NCBI RefSeq assembly: GCF_023156385.1
Contig: NZ_JAKZAK010000010.1
Location: 1-64,000 of the forward strand
Origin: Marinobacter xestospongiae
GTDB taxonomy: Bacteria > Pseudomonadota > Gammaproteobacteria > Pseudomonadales > Oleiphilaceae
Length of the DNA: 64,000 bases
Direction of reading: 5' to 3'
The translations under genes were made by a program, and so were the position numbers. Below the pieces are notes generated by a model. That model saw only the letters and a program-made list of their open reading frames with translations. It was not told the origin of the DNA and did not search any database. This document shows positions 1 through 7,695 of this stretch, piece by piece (position 1 is the first letter of the stretch; every line of letters begins with the position of its first letter).

Positions 1-50
1 GCCGATGGTAGTGTGGCACTTGCCCATGCGAGAGTAGGTCATCGTCAGGC
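1..50 (+). rRNA. rrf: 5S ribosomal RNA, 3' end (partial)
   Basis: The first 50 bases match the 3' part of gammaproteobacterial 5S rRNA: the GCCGATGGTAGTGTGG segment, the CCCATGCGAGAGTAGG loop E/helix IV segment, and a closing GTCATCGTCAGGC that would pair with the missing 5' end. The rest of the gene, and presumably a 16S-23S-5S operon, lies left of the window. A terminator follows about 12 bases later. The exact 3' end is uncertain by one or two bases. Confidence 0.93.
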
Positions 51-61
51 TCTTAATACCG

Positions 62-94
62 AAAACCCCAGCATCTTCGATGCTGGGGTTTTTT
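62..94 (+). terminator. Rho-independent terminator of the rRNA operon
   Basis: An 11-bp perfect stem (CCCCAGCATC with its complement) closes a TTCG-type tetraloop and is followed by six T residues; a short A-run precedes it, so it could also work on the other strand. It sits just past the 5S rRNA end and should end the rrn transcript before the convergent receiver gene. Confidence 0.93.
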
Positions 95-210
95 ATTGCC
101 TGAAAGAAATCCATCGACATAACGCCATCAAGGCAGGCTGAGCGAACGGCCTGAAACCGGCTACTGTACGCCATTCATCCATTCCAACACGCCCCCCAGG
201 ATCCGGTGTA

Positions 211-912
211 TCAAGGCACCTGGCTGTCCAAGCGCTGACCAAGATCGGACATTGCCTGGTACTGCCAGAAGGTCAGTACCAGCACCGCCACAAACGCCAG
301 GCTGCCGTACAAGGTCAATCGACGATGGCGTTTCTGGAGTTGCTGAATCTGCTGTTGGTGACGTAGCTCCAGGCTCAACATCGCCCGGCGCAGCTGGGCG
401 AGGGCATCGTCGGTTTCTTCGTAGGCGACCTCCAGGGTTGCCAGTCGCCCGGACCAGCTATGGTTTGAGTCTTCAGGCATCGGTATTGTCAGGGCAGGCT
501 CCTGCGTCGCTACCGGGTCCGCTGTGGCGGGCAGGGCTTCCTGTCGGGTGAAGATGGTGTCGAGGGCGTGAAGCAGCTGATGGCGGTCGACCTGCTTGCG
601 AATCACCCCTGAGGCCCCCAGCGCTTTTGCCTCCTGCAGGTACCGTTCGGCGGACTGGGAGGTGTACATGAAGACCGGAATGTCCCGGGTCTCGGGATGA
701 CGCTTGATTTCAGCGAGGGCCTGCAGTCCGTTCATACCGGGCAGCAGATGGTCCATAAAGACCACATTGAAGACGTCCTGTTTCAACAGGGGTAGAGCGG
801 CTTCTGCGGTTGCGACACCGATGGCGGCGACGTCGGCCCGCTCCAGCAGGCGAGTAAGGATAATCCGCGCGGTTGCGGAGTCTTCAACTATCAGGGCGCG
901 TCCACGGGACAT
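211..912 (-). CDS. Response-regulator receiver protein with C-terminal membrane anchor
   Basis: A 233-residue protein. Residues about 5-120 form a CheY-like receiver: acidic VEDS near the N-terminus, phospho-acceptor Asp in VFMDHLLPGMNG, Thr/Ser switch in MYTSQS and Lys in VIRKQ. A Pro/Thr-rich linker, a charged helical segment (about 155-195, rich in Arg, Gln and Leu) and one hydrophobic segment (LYGSLAFVAVLVLTFW) close to the C-terminus follow. There is no DNA-binding or enzymatic output domain. The ATG at 912 is chosen because AAGGAG lies 5 bases upstream; a GTG at 927 has no comparable site. It follows a histidine kinase gene on the same strand after 178 bases, so the two may act together. 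Partner and output are unknown. Confidence 0.85.
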   Translation of the reverse strand: MSRGRALIVEDSATARIILTRLLERADVAAIGVATAEAALPLLKQDVFNVVFMDHLLPGMNGLQALAEIKRHPETRDIPVFMYTSQSAERYLQEAKALGASGVIRKQVDRHQLLHALDTIFTRQEALPATADPVATQEPALTIPMPEDSNHSWSGRLATLEVAYEETDDALAQLRRAMLSLELRHQQQIQQLQKRHRRLTLYGSLAFVAVLVLTFWQYQAMSDLGQRLDSQVP

Positions 913-1090
913 GGGGTCTCCTTGCACTGATCACGGCGACCCCTCAACATCCGTGTGATTATAGTTAGTATCGAAAACTAACGTCCCGTGCGGACAGATT
1001 CAAGTCACTTCCTGGCACCAGGAAGGGAAATGAGACCTGGTACTGATTATGGTTCCCCCATAAGCTCCAGAGGTTTGCTCGACAAAGGTT

Positions 1091-1819
1091 TCAGGGTAAC
1101 CAGATCTCGAAAACGCCGCCGCCAAACTGGCCGCCATTGCGCAGTCGTATTTCCCCTTTGCGGCCACCCTGGTTGTGGAGTTGAGCCACCGTCGAGGCGA
1201 AGAACAGCCCCAGGCTGGTACTGCCGCTGTTGAAATCGAGCGAGCCAAAGCTGACGGGGCCGGAGTGCTGCATGCTCTCCGGATAGCCTCGTCCGTCATC
1301 CTCTACACCGATCACTAGATAGTCATCCTGCTGTCGTGCTGTGAGGTGGATGCGGCTCCGGGTATAGCGAATGGCATTATTGATGGTGTTGTTGAGCACG
1401 CCGGTTAACAGGTCCTCATCGAAGAAACCCAGCAGGTCATCGGCGGCAACAGAACACTGGATGTCCAGACCGTCCAGCAGTGGGGTGTGTCGGGCGAGAT
1501 TTTCCTGCAGAAAATCAGGAACAAAGTGCTCTTCAATATGTGCAGACAGGGTCTGCTCTCCCAGTCGGTAGATACCCAGCAACTGAACCAGGTCGTTGTG
1601 GACGCGTTCAGCCTCGTACTGGAGAGTATTGAATCCCCGGGTACCGCCGAGTTGCTCGCCGTGTTCCTGGCGCAGTTCATCGAGGGAGTTCAGCAGCATG
1701 CCCAGGGAATTCTTCATATCGTGCACCGCCGAGGCGATCACCATGGAGAAGTCGATGGACTGTTCCGGTTGGCTCGTGTCCTCGGAAGGTGAGGCGGATG
1801 AATTCTGGACATCAGTCAT
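1091..1819 (-). CDS. Soluble sensor histidine kinase
   Basis: A 242-residue kinase with no membrane segment. Residue His33 lies in an H-box (SAVHDMKNSLG); the ATPase half shows the N-box NNTINNAIRYT (about 143-153), the G1 box VEDDGRGYP (172-180) and the G2 box STSLGLFFAS (200-209). No PAS or other sensory domain is recognisable; the first 25 residues are Ser/Glu-rich. The start at 1819 overlaps the end of the receiver-TPR gene by 8 bases, which implies co-transcription and probably translational coupling. A longer reading from 1852 exists but lies inside the upstream gene. The likely partner is the receiver-TPR protein or the membrane-anchored receiver, as neither neighbour has its own kinase core. 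Confidence 0.86.
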   Translation of the reverse strand: MTDVQNSSASPSEDTSQPEQSIDFSMVIASAVHDMKNSLGMLLNSLDELRQEHGEQLGGTRGFNTLQYEAERVHNDLVQLLGIYRLGEQTLSAHIEEHFVPDFLQENLARHTPLLDGLDIQCSVAADDLLGFFDEDLLTGVLNNTINNAIRYTRSRIHLTARQQDDYLVIGVEDDGRGYPESMQHSGPVSFGSLDFNSGSTSLGLFFASTVAQLHNQGGRKGEIRLRNGGQFGGGVFEIWLP

Positions 1820-3452
1820 GCTGCAGGGTCTCCAGCTTTTTCTTGAGGGCAAGTAGGCGACGATACTGCCGATGCTGTTCAGGCAGGCCTGCCAGGTCGT
1901 TAAGCAGGCGCCGGCAGTCAGTCAGCAGAGCTCGTCGGCTGGTGTCGTTGTGGTACTGCTTCATCTGTACCTGGACCAGGTTGAGGTTCAGTGCGGTATG
2001 GTTGGGCACGACGTTCAGAGCCTCCCGGAAGGCACTGGCGGCCTCCTCCAACTGACCGTCTTCAAATGCCTTGATGCCGGCCCGGTTGAGGTTACGAGCC
2101 TGCATCCGCTGCCGGAAACTCACCGGTTCATCCAGCAGGGTTTCGATCTGCTGCAGAACATCGGAATCGTCTTCGTGCGCCTGCGCCAGCTGGGCGAGTA
2201 CGGCTTTGGCGTCGGTCTGTCGGTCGAGACGGAACAGGGTGCGGGCATAGTCGAGCCCGGTGTCGGCGCTCATTCCCTCATTGCCTTCCAGTTCTGCGCT
2301 GATGTCCTGCAGGCAGCGCTCGGCGTCTCGCGCCCGACCCTGACCGGCATGAACCCGGGTCTGTACCAAGCGGCTGCGAACCACCAACTCGGGATCGTCG
2401 TCAAAACGCCGTTCCATGCGTGAGAGGGTATTCAGAGCCTCCTCGGCACGCTGCTTGCCGGTGTCCGTCTGATCACCATCACTCAGGTCACTCAGCGTTC
2501 GCCCGAGGGCCAGGTAGTTGTCCGCAGTGTCGTGAATGGAGTGAACTCCGAGTTGAACGGTACGCTTCCAGGCGCCGGAGGCGGTCTCCAGGTCCTGGTT
2601 GGCTTCTGCTACACTGGCCAGGTGCTTCTGGCGCAACAGCGCATTTGGCGACAGTTCTGCCGCTTTGCCCAGCACCTGCTGGGCCTGGGAGAGTTTGCCT
2701 TGATGTTCCAGGGCGGCCGCCAGCAGGTCGTAGCCCTCCATAAAGTCCGGATGATCCTCAACCAGAGATTTCAGCTCGGTCACGGCGTCATCGTAGTGTT
2801 TCTGGGCCAGCAGCACTTTGCCCCGCCCCAATCTGGCCCACGACAGGTCCCGCTGCGACAGCACATCGTCATAGATCTTCTGGGCATGGCTGAAATCGCC
2901 CACCCGGTGGTAGAGATCCGCCAGGGTTTTCAGCAGCCAGGTCTTGTAACGGGGCTGCTTGGGAAGGGCCTGCAGGCAGAGGGATATGGCTTCTGGGTAG
3001 TTCTCCAGATCGATGGCCCGGTTGATTGGTAGCAGCGCTTTGCGCTGTTCCACCAGACTGCCGAGGCGCTTTTCCAGCATTGCCCGGTTTATCGGTTTGG
3101 TCAGGTAGGCGTCGGGCTGATACTCACGCGCTCCCATGACCATTTCCCGGGACGTTTCGGCGGTGACCATCAGGAACAGGGAGGCCCGCTTCAGCAGCTT
3201 CTTGTGGCGTAGCTCCTCCAGTACGTGCTGGCCGTTCTTGCCATCGCCCAGGTTGTAGTCACACAGGACCACATCAAAGTGCTCATAAGTACAGCGCTGG
3301 ATCGCCGCGGCGCCAGTGTTGGCCACGTCGATGTGCTCCACCCCGAAGCTGCGAAGCATCTGCCGCATGGAGAGCCGGAAACTCTCGAAGTCGTCGACTA
3401 TCAGATATCGGAGTTTCCTGAACGGGTTGTCATGGGCGCTATTGGCAGTCAT
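1812..3452 (-). CDS. Receiver domain fused to tetratricopeptide repeats
   Basis: A 546-residue protein. Residues about 14-130 are a receiver domain: LIVDDFE acidic pair, phospho-acceptor Asp65 in VVLCDYNLGDG, Thr in MVTAE and Lys in YLTKPI. The remaining 400 residues are helical and contain recognisable TPR units (for example ISLCLQALPKQPRYKTWLLK, ARLGRGKVLLAQKHYDDAVT, GYDLLAAALEHQGKLSQAQQ), with a last pair near the C-terminus. No DNA-binding domain is seen, so output is likely protein-protein binding. The gene starts 3 bases after the stop of the symporter/kinase gene and overlaps the kinase gene downstream, making a three-gene operon. No strong ribosome site precedes the ATG, which fits coupling. 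Confidence 0.87.
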   Translation of the reverse strand: MTANSAHDNPFRKLRYLIVDDFESFRLSMRQMLRSFGVEHIDVANTGAAAIQRCTYEHFDVVLCDYNLGDGKNGQHVLEELRHKKLLKRASLFLMVTAETSREMVMGAREYQPDAYLTKPINRAMLEKRLGSLVEQRKALLPINRAIDLENYPEAISLCLQALPKQPRYKTWLLKTLADLYHRVGDFSHAQKIYDDVLSQRDLSWARLGRGKVLLAQKHYDDAVTELKSLVEDHPDFMEGYDLLAAALEHQGKLSQAQQVLGKAAELSPNALLRQKHLASVAEANQDLETASGAWKRTVQLGVHSIHDTADNYLALGRTLSDLSDGDQTDTGKQRAEEALNTLSRMERRFDDDPELVVRSRLVQTRVHAGQGRARDAERCLQDISAELEGNEGMSADTGLDYARTLFRLDRQTDAKAVLAQLAQAHEDDSDVLQQIETLLDEPVSFRQRMQARNLNRAGIKAFEDGQLEEAASAFREALNVVPNHTALNLNLVQVQMKQYHNDTSRRALLTDCRRLLNDLAGLPEQHRQYRRLLALKKKLETLQHD

Positions 3453-3455
3453 GGT

Positions 3456-6400
3456 TCATGATCGTCGCTGTTTCAGCAGTTTATTGACAAGCGCCCTGAG
3501 GGCCGCTGGTTTAACCGGTTTATAGAGGATCTGATAGCCCCGTTCCAGGGCATCCTCCTTGACCTCTGCGCCCAGGTAGCCGGTGATAAGGATACCTGGA
3601 ATCGCCGAATCGCAGGTTTGGCGAATGGCGTCCATGGCATCGAGTCCATTCTTGTCATCGTCGAGCTGGTAGTCCGCCAGGATAATTGCAGGATGTCGCC
3701 CCTCAAGCTTGGCCACGGCGTCCTCCAGGCTGGCGGCGGCCGTTACCTGGCATTGCCAGTTGTTCAGCAAAGCCTCCATTCCCTGAAGAATCTTGGCATC
3801 ATTATCGATACATAGCACATGCAGATCCCGAAGGGTGGACACACTGCGGGCGCTACGTCGTGGTGTGGTATCGGCAGGTTTGCTGGTATCCGCCGGCGCC
3901 AGCGGAACGGTAATGCTGAACACACTGCCCCGGCCCTGTACGGAATTGACGTTCACCGGGTGGTCCAGCATACCGCTGATCCGATCGACGATGGCCAAGC
4001 CCAGCCCCAGGCCTTTCTTATCTTGGTTGTGCTGAAGCCGTTTGAATTCCTCGAAGATCTGGGCGAGCTGGTCCTCCGGGATTCCCGGCCCGGTATCCCA
4101 GACCTCAATCCGCAGAAAGCCCCGCAACCGCCGACATCCCATCAGAATACGGCCTTTGGGTGTGTAACGGATGGCGTTGGAGAGGAAGTTCTGGATCACC
4201 CGTCGCAGCAGCTTGATGTCGGATCGCACCCAGGCGGAGCTGTTGATCACATGCAGCTCCAGGCCCGAATCCGCGGCAATGGCGGAGAAGTCGTTGGCCA
4301 GTGTCCGCAACAGATCGCTGATGGGGAAACGGGTGATCTGGGGCTCCAGCGCGCCGGCATCCAGCTTGGAGATGTCCAGCAGAGTACTGATGATCTCTTC
4401 CGCCGCACTCAGCGAGCTGTCGATGTGCTCTACCAGCTCATTGGTTTCCTGGTCATGGGGCTTGCCGGCCAGGGCTGAAGTGAACAAGCGGGCGGCGTTC
4501 AGCGGCTGCAACAGGTCGTGGCTGGCGGAAGCCAGGAAGCGGGTTTTACTCTGGTTGGCCTGTTCCGCCACCGACTTGGCCTTGAGCATCTGCTCGTTGA
4601 TGATCTGCAGTTCCTGGGTGCGCTCTTTGACCCGCTGTTCCAGGTAGATGTTGGTTTCCTTGAGCGCCTTTTCGGTGCGGCGCATCGCAGTAATGTCCTG
4701 GAAGGTGGTGACATAACCACCACCGGGAATGGGGCTGCCGTCGATCTTGATCACGGTACCGTCGGGCCGGTGACGCTCATAGGACATCCGCTCGCCCTTG
4801 CGCATGCTGCTGCAGCGGTCGTCGATGATCTCGTCAATCTTGCGGGCAGGGAGATTGGAGCTGGTGAGGTTGTAGCGCATCAGGTCTTCGATGGGGCGAC
4901 CCACCCGCACAAACCCCCGCGGGTAGGAGAACAGCTCCAGATAGTTCTGGTTCCACACCACCAACTGCTGCTGGTGGTTCACCACCGACACCCCGAGACT
5001 GATGTTCTCGATTGCCGATTGCAGCAGCTCCCGGCTGAAGGTCATCGCCTGCGAGGCTTCATCGACAATGCTGACGACGTCCTCAATCTGCATGTCCCGG
5101 CCGGTCAGGGTGGATTCCAGTACCACCCGGGCGGTCGACGCGCCAATCACCGACGCCAGCTGTCGCTCGATGTACTTCATCAGGTGCGCAGAGGCAGGGC
5201 GTTGCGGTGACAGCCGGATGGCATTGCGGCGTTCGTAGTTGCGGAACAGGGCGTCGGCGCGTTCCTCGCCCATGAACCGGTCGGCCAGGGCCTGCAGGTC
5301 GGCGGTGAGGACTTCGCCTTCCCAGGCTTGCTGTTGCGGGGTTTCGGCTTTTGGCTCCGGATCATGGAAGAACGAGGCGATCTGGATCTTTTCCCGCACC
5401 CGTTGGCGGGTCAGCAACGACAGACAGACATAGGTCAGCGTATTCAGACCCAGGCTCCAGATGGTGCCATGGCTGACGGTGTCCATCTCCAGCCCCATCA
5501 GTGCAGTGGGGCGGGTCCAGCTCAGGCCCCAGAGGCCCTGTTCAATCAGCCCGGGGTCGAGCCAGCCAGTGGAGGCCAGGGCGGGAATCAGCAGGGTATA
5601 GATCCAGATCACGAAACCGACCACCAGCCCCCAGAAGGCGCCGGTGTGATTGCCGCGACGCCAGAGGATGCCACCCACCAGGGCCGGCCCGAACTGGGCC
5701 GCGGCGGCAAAGGACAGCAGACCGAACGCGGTCAGGCTGTAATCCTCGCTGGCCAGGCGATAGAAACCATAGGCGGTCAGCATCACCACAAAGATGGCGA
5801 CCCGGCGGATGCTCAGCAGCAGGTGGCTGAGGTCTTCCTGCTGGTTCATTCTTGGGCGGAAAAACTTTAGCAGCGCCGGCATGATGATCTCGTTGCTGAC
5901 CATGGTGGCGATGGCCACGGAGCAGACAATGACCATTGCGGCGGCGGCCGAGCCACCGCCGAGGAATGCAAGGATGGCAAGCCAGTATTCGCCGGCCTGG
6001 ATCGGCAGGTTGAGAATCATGATGTCCGGATTGCTGCCCGGAACGCCCGGGTGCAGCATGCCGGCGGCGGCAATGGGAATCACAAACGCACTGGCAATGA
6101 TCAGGTAGGCGGGCATGGCCCAGCGGGCGACGTTGAAATCCCGGTGGTCGGTGTTCTCCACCACCATGACGTGGAACTGGCGGGGCAGGCAGATGATCGC
6201 AAGCATCCCGATCAGGGTCTGGGTTACGAACGGGATGGGTTCGAAATTCTCGGTGGTCAGCACGCCCACCAGGTCAGCCTCGCTGGCGGCCCGGAACAGG
6301 TCACCAAAGCCGTTGTAGAGTCCAAAACCGACAAACAGGCCCACCGCGATGAAGGCGGTCAGCTTGATCAGCGATTCAAACGCCACAGCCTGGATCATGC

Positions 6401-6974
6401 CGCGGTGGTGTTCGGTGGACTCCAGATGGCGGGTGCCGAACAGTACGGTGAACACCGCCAGCACCAGGGTGATGTACCAGGCCGAATCGGTCCAGGCGGG
6501 TTGGGCCGAGCCGATGCCGGCCTGGTGGTTGTCGGCCAGCACATTGAAGCCCATGGAAATGGCCTTCAGCTGGAGCGAGATGTACGGCACGCTGCCGATC
6601 AGCGCGACCAGAGCGATCAGCGCGGCCAGGGACTGGGACTTGCCATAACGGGAGGCGATGAAATCGGCAATCGAGGTGCTGTTGTTGCGTTTGCTGATGT
6701 AGATGATGCGGCGGATCAGCGAGGCGCCGAACAGGAACACCAGCAGCGGCCCCAGGTAGATGGGCAGAAAGCCGATGCCTTCCTGGGTCGCCCGGCCGAC
6801 GGCGCCGTAGAACGTCCACGATGTGAAATACACCGCCAGTGACAGGGCGTAGACGTGGGTGCGGGCGATGCGATGTCGGTAAAGGGTGGGGTGCCGGTCA
6901 CCCGCCCAGGCAATGGCGAACAGCAGCGAAATGTAAGTGATGGATATCAGTACCAGTAGCCAACCGCTGAGCAT
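3456..6974 (-). CDS. Sodium/solute-symporter-like hybrid sensor kinase (CrbS/MxtR type)
   Basis: A 1172-residue membrane sensor. Residues about 1-520 are a sodium:solute symporter (SSS) fold with about 13 hydrophobic helices, followed by a PAS region (about 660-760, containing SLGVSVVNHQQQLVVWNQNY), a coiled segment, a HisKA domain with His about 819 in SASHDLLQPLN, an ATPase domain (NFLSNAIRYTPKG, VWDTGPGIP, GLGLGLAIVDR) and a C-terminal receiver with Asp about 1100 in ILADYQLDDDKNG and Lys in LYKPVKP. This architecture and size match the CrbS/MxtR family, which in Vibrio and Pseudomonas controls acetyl-CoA synthetase and acetate permease through a LuxR-type regulator. No such regulator is encoded here. 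It is the first gene of an operon with the receiver-TPR and kinase genes. The acetate role is inferred from the family. Confidence 0.9.
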   Translation of the reverse strand: MLSGWLLVLISITYISLLFAIAWAGDRHPTLYRHRIARTHVYALSLAVYFTSWTFYGAVGRATQEGIGFLPIYLGPLLVFLFGASLIRRIIYISKRNNSTSIADFIASRYGKSQSLAALIALVALIGSVPYISLQLKAISMGFNVLADNHQAGIGSAQPAWTDSAWYITLVLAVFTVLFGTRHLESTEHHRGMIQAVAFESLIKLTAFIAVGLFVGFGLYNGFGDLFRAASEADLVGVLTTENFEPIPFVTQTLIGMLAIICLPRQFHVMVVENTDHRDFNVARWAMPAYLIIASAFVIPIAAAGMLHPGVPGSNPDIMILNLPIQAGEYWLAILAFLGGGSAAAAMVIVCSVAIATMVSNEIIMPALLKFFRPRMNQQEDLSHLLLSIRRVAIFVVMLTAYGFYRLASEDYSLTAFGLLSFAAAAQFGPALVGGILWRRGNHTGAFWGLVVGFVIWIYTLLIPALASTGWLDPGLIEQGLWGLSWTRPTALMGLEMDTVSHGTIWSLGLNTLTYVCLSLLTRQRVREKIQIASFFHDPEPKAETPQQQAWEGEVLTADLQALADRFMGEERADALFRNYERRNAIRLSPQRPASAHLMKYIERQLASVIGASTARVVLESTLTGRDMQIEDVVSIVDEASQAMTFSRELLQSAIENISLGVSVVNHQQQLVVWNQNYLELFSYPRGFVRVGRPIEDLMRYNLTSSNLPARKIDEIIDDRCSSMRKGERMSYERHRPDGTVIKIDGSPIPGGGYVTTFQDITAMRRTEKALKETNIYLEQRVKERTQELQIINEQMLKAKSVAEQANQSKTRFLASASHDLLQPLNAARLFTSALAGKPHDQETNELVEHIDSSLSAAEEIISTLLDISKLDAGALEPQITRFPISDLLRTLANDFSAIAADSGLELHVINSSAWVRSDIKLLRRVIQNFLSNAIRYTPKGRILMGCRRLRGFLRIEVWDTGPGIPEDQLAQIFEEFKRLQHNQDKKGLGLGLAIVDRISGMLDHPVNVNSVQGRGSVFSITVPLAPADTSKPADTTPRRSARSVSTLRDLHVLCIDNDAKILQGMEALLNNWQCQVTAAASLEDAVAKLEGRHPAIILADYQLDDDKNGLDAMDAIRQTCDSAIPGILITGYLGAEVKEDALERGYQILYKPVKPAALRALVNKLLKQRRS

Positions 6975-7092
6975 AGTGTGGCGTTCTCATGACCCTGTGA
7001 AATGAATGAAGGCCGGCACGGGGCGAGTGCCCGTCCGGCCAGTGGTGTGTGACGTTGTGTCGGTCGCCCTTGGGCGTTGTTCTGAGGCTGCC

Positions 7093-7596
7093 CTAGAAAC
7101 AGGCGGCAATAAACAGTCGATCATCGTCCGTCAGTGTGCGCAGTCCTGACATGACCGGTGTCTTGTCGTCATCCAGTGGCACCAGTTCCTGGGTGGCGCA
7201 GTTCAGGAGGTGATGCTGGTAGTTGACGGTATCAGTATAGGACTGTTCGAAACGGTACAGGTAAAACTCCAGCACATCCCGGTTGTCCTGATTGGGTTTG
7301 ATCTCCTTGGTGTCCAGCACCGTGAAGGCCATCACCTGGGGGACCAGGTAACTCCAGGGCCGCCACGGTACCTGCTTTTCTTCCTGGCTGACGATGATCA
7401 TGCCTTCAGCCAGTTCCGCGCGTTTCTCATCGAACCAGGTGTACTCACGAAACACCAGAAAGGCGAGCATTCCCAGGCCCCCGGCGACCGGAATGATCCA
7501 GCGCGGCGCACGCTTCATGGTCAACGTGCGGATACCCATGGCAATGCCGGCGGCGCCGAGCCCGGCGAAAACCGTGGCTACGAAGTTCCAGAACAT
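7093..7596 (-). CDS. Hypothetical small membrane protein
   Basis: A 167-residue protein that I do not recognise. Two hydrophobic helices (about 4-25 and 34-50) are joined by a short basic loop, so the N-terminus is a hairpin anchor; the rest (about 115 residues) is soluble with scattered Trp, Tyr and acidic residues and ends in Cys-Phe. AAGGAA lies 8 bases upstream of the ATG. The gene sits between the symporter operon terminator and the symporter/kinase sensor gene, all on one strand. The position suggests a link to the sensor or transporter, but nothing in the sequence assigns a function. Confidence 0.72.
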   Translation of the reverse strand: MFWNFVATVFAGLGAAGIAMGIRTLTMKRAPRWIIPVAGGLGMLAFLVFREYTWFDEKRAELAEGMIIVSQEEKQVPWRPWSYLVPQVMAFTVLDTKEIKPNQDNRDVLEFYLYRFEQSYTDTVNYQHHLLNCATQELVPLDDDKTPVMSGLRTLTDDDRLFIAACF

Positions 7597-7613
7597 AAGC
7601 TTGTTTCCTTAAC

Positions 7614-7649
7614 GAAAAAACGGGCTTCCTCATTGAGGAAGCCCGTTTG
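7614..7649 (-). terminator. Rho-independent terminator after the symporter operon
   Basis: A 12-bp stem with a minimal loop (CGGGCTTCCTCA and its complement at 7621-7645) is followed on the minus strand by a run of six T residues (A-run 7615-7620). It lies 46 bases past the symporter stop and only 18 bases before the ATG of the small membrane protein, inside what would be that gene's 5' leader. Confidence 0.88.
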
Positions 7650-7695
7650 GGACAACCTTTTACAGAACCTTCTCTGCAACAGGCTGCATTATCGC

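Noticed and set aside
1820..1852. A longer start (1852) for the soluble histidine kinase
   Set aside because: The extra residues lie inside the end of the receiver-TPR gene and do not resemble the family; ATG 1819 has GGAG upstream.
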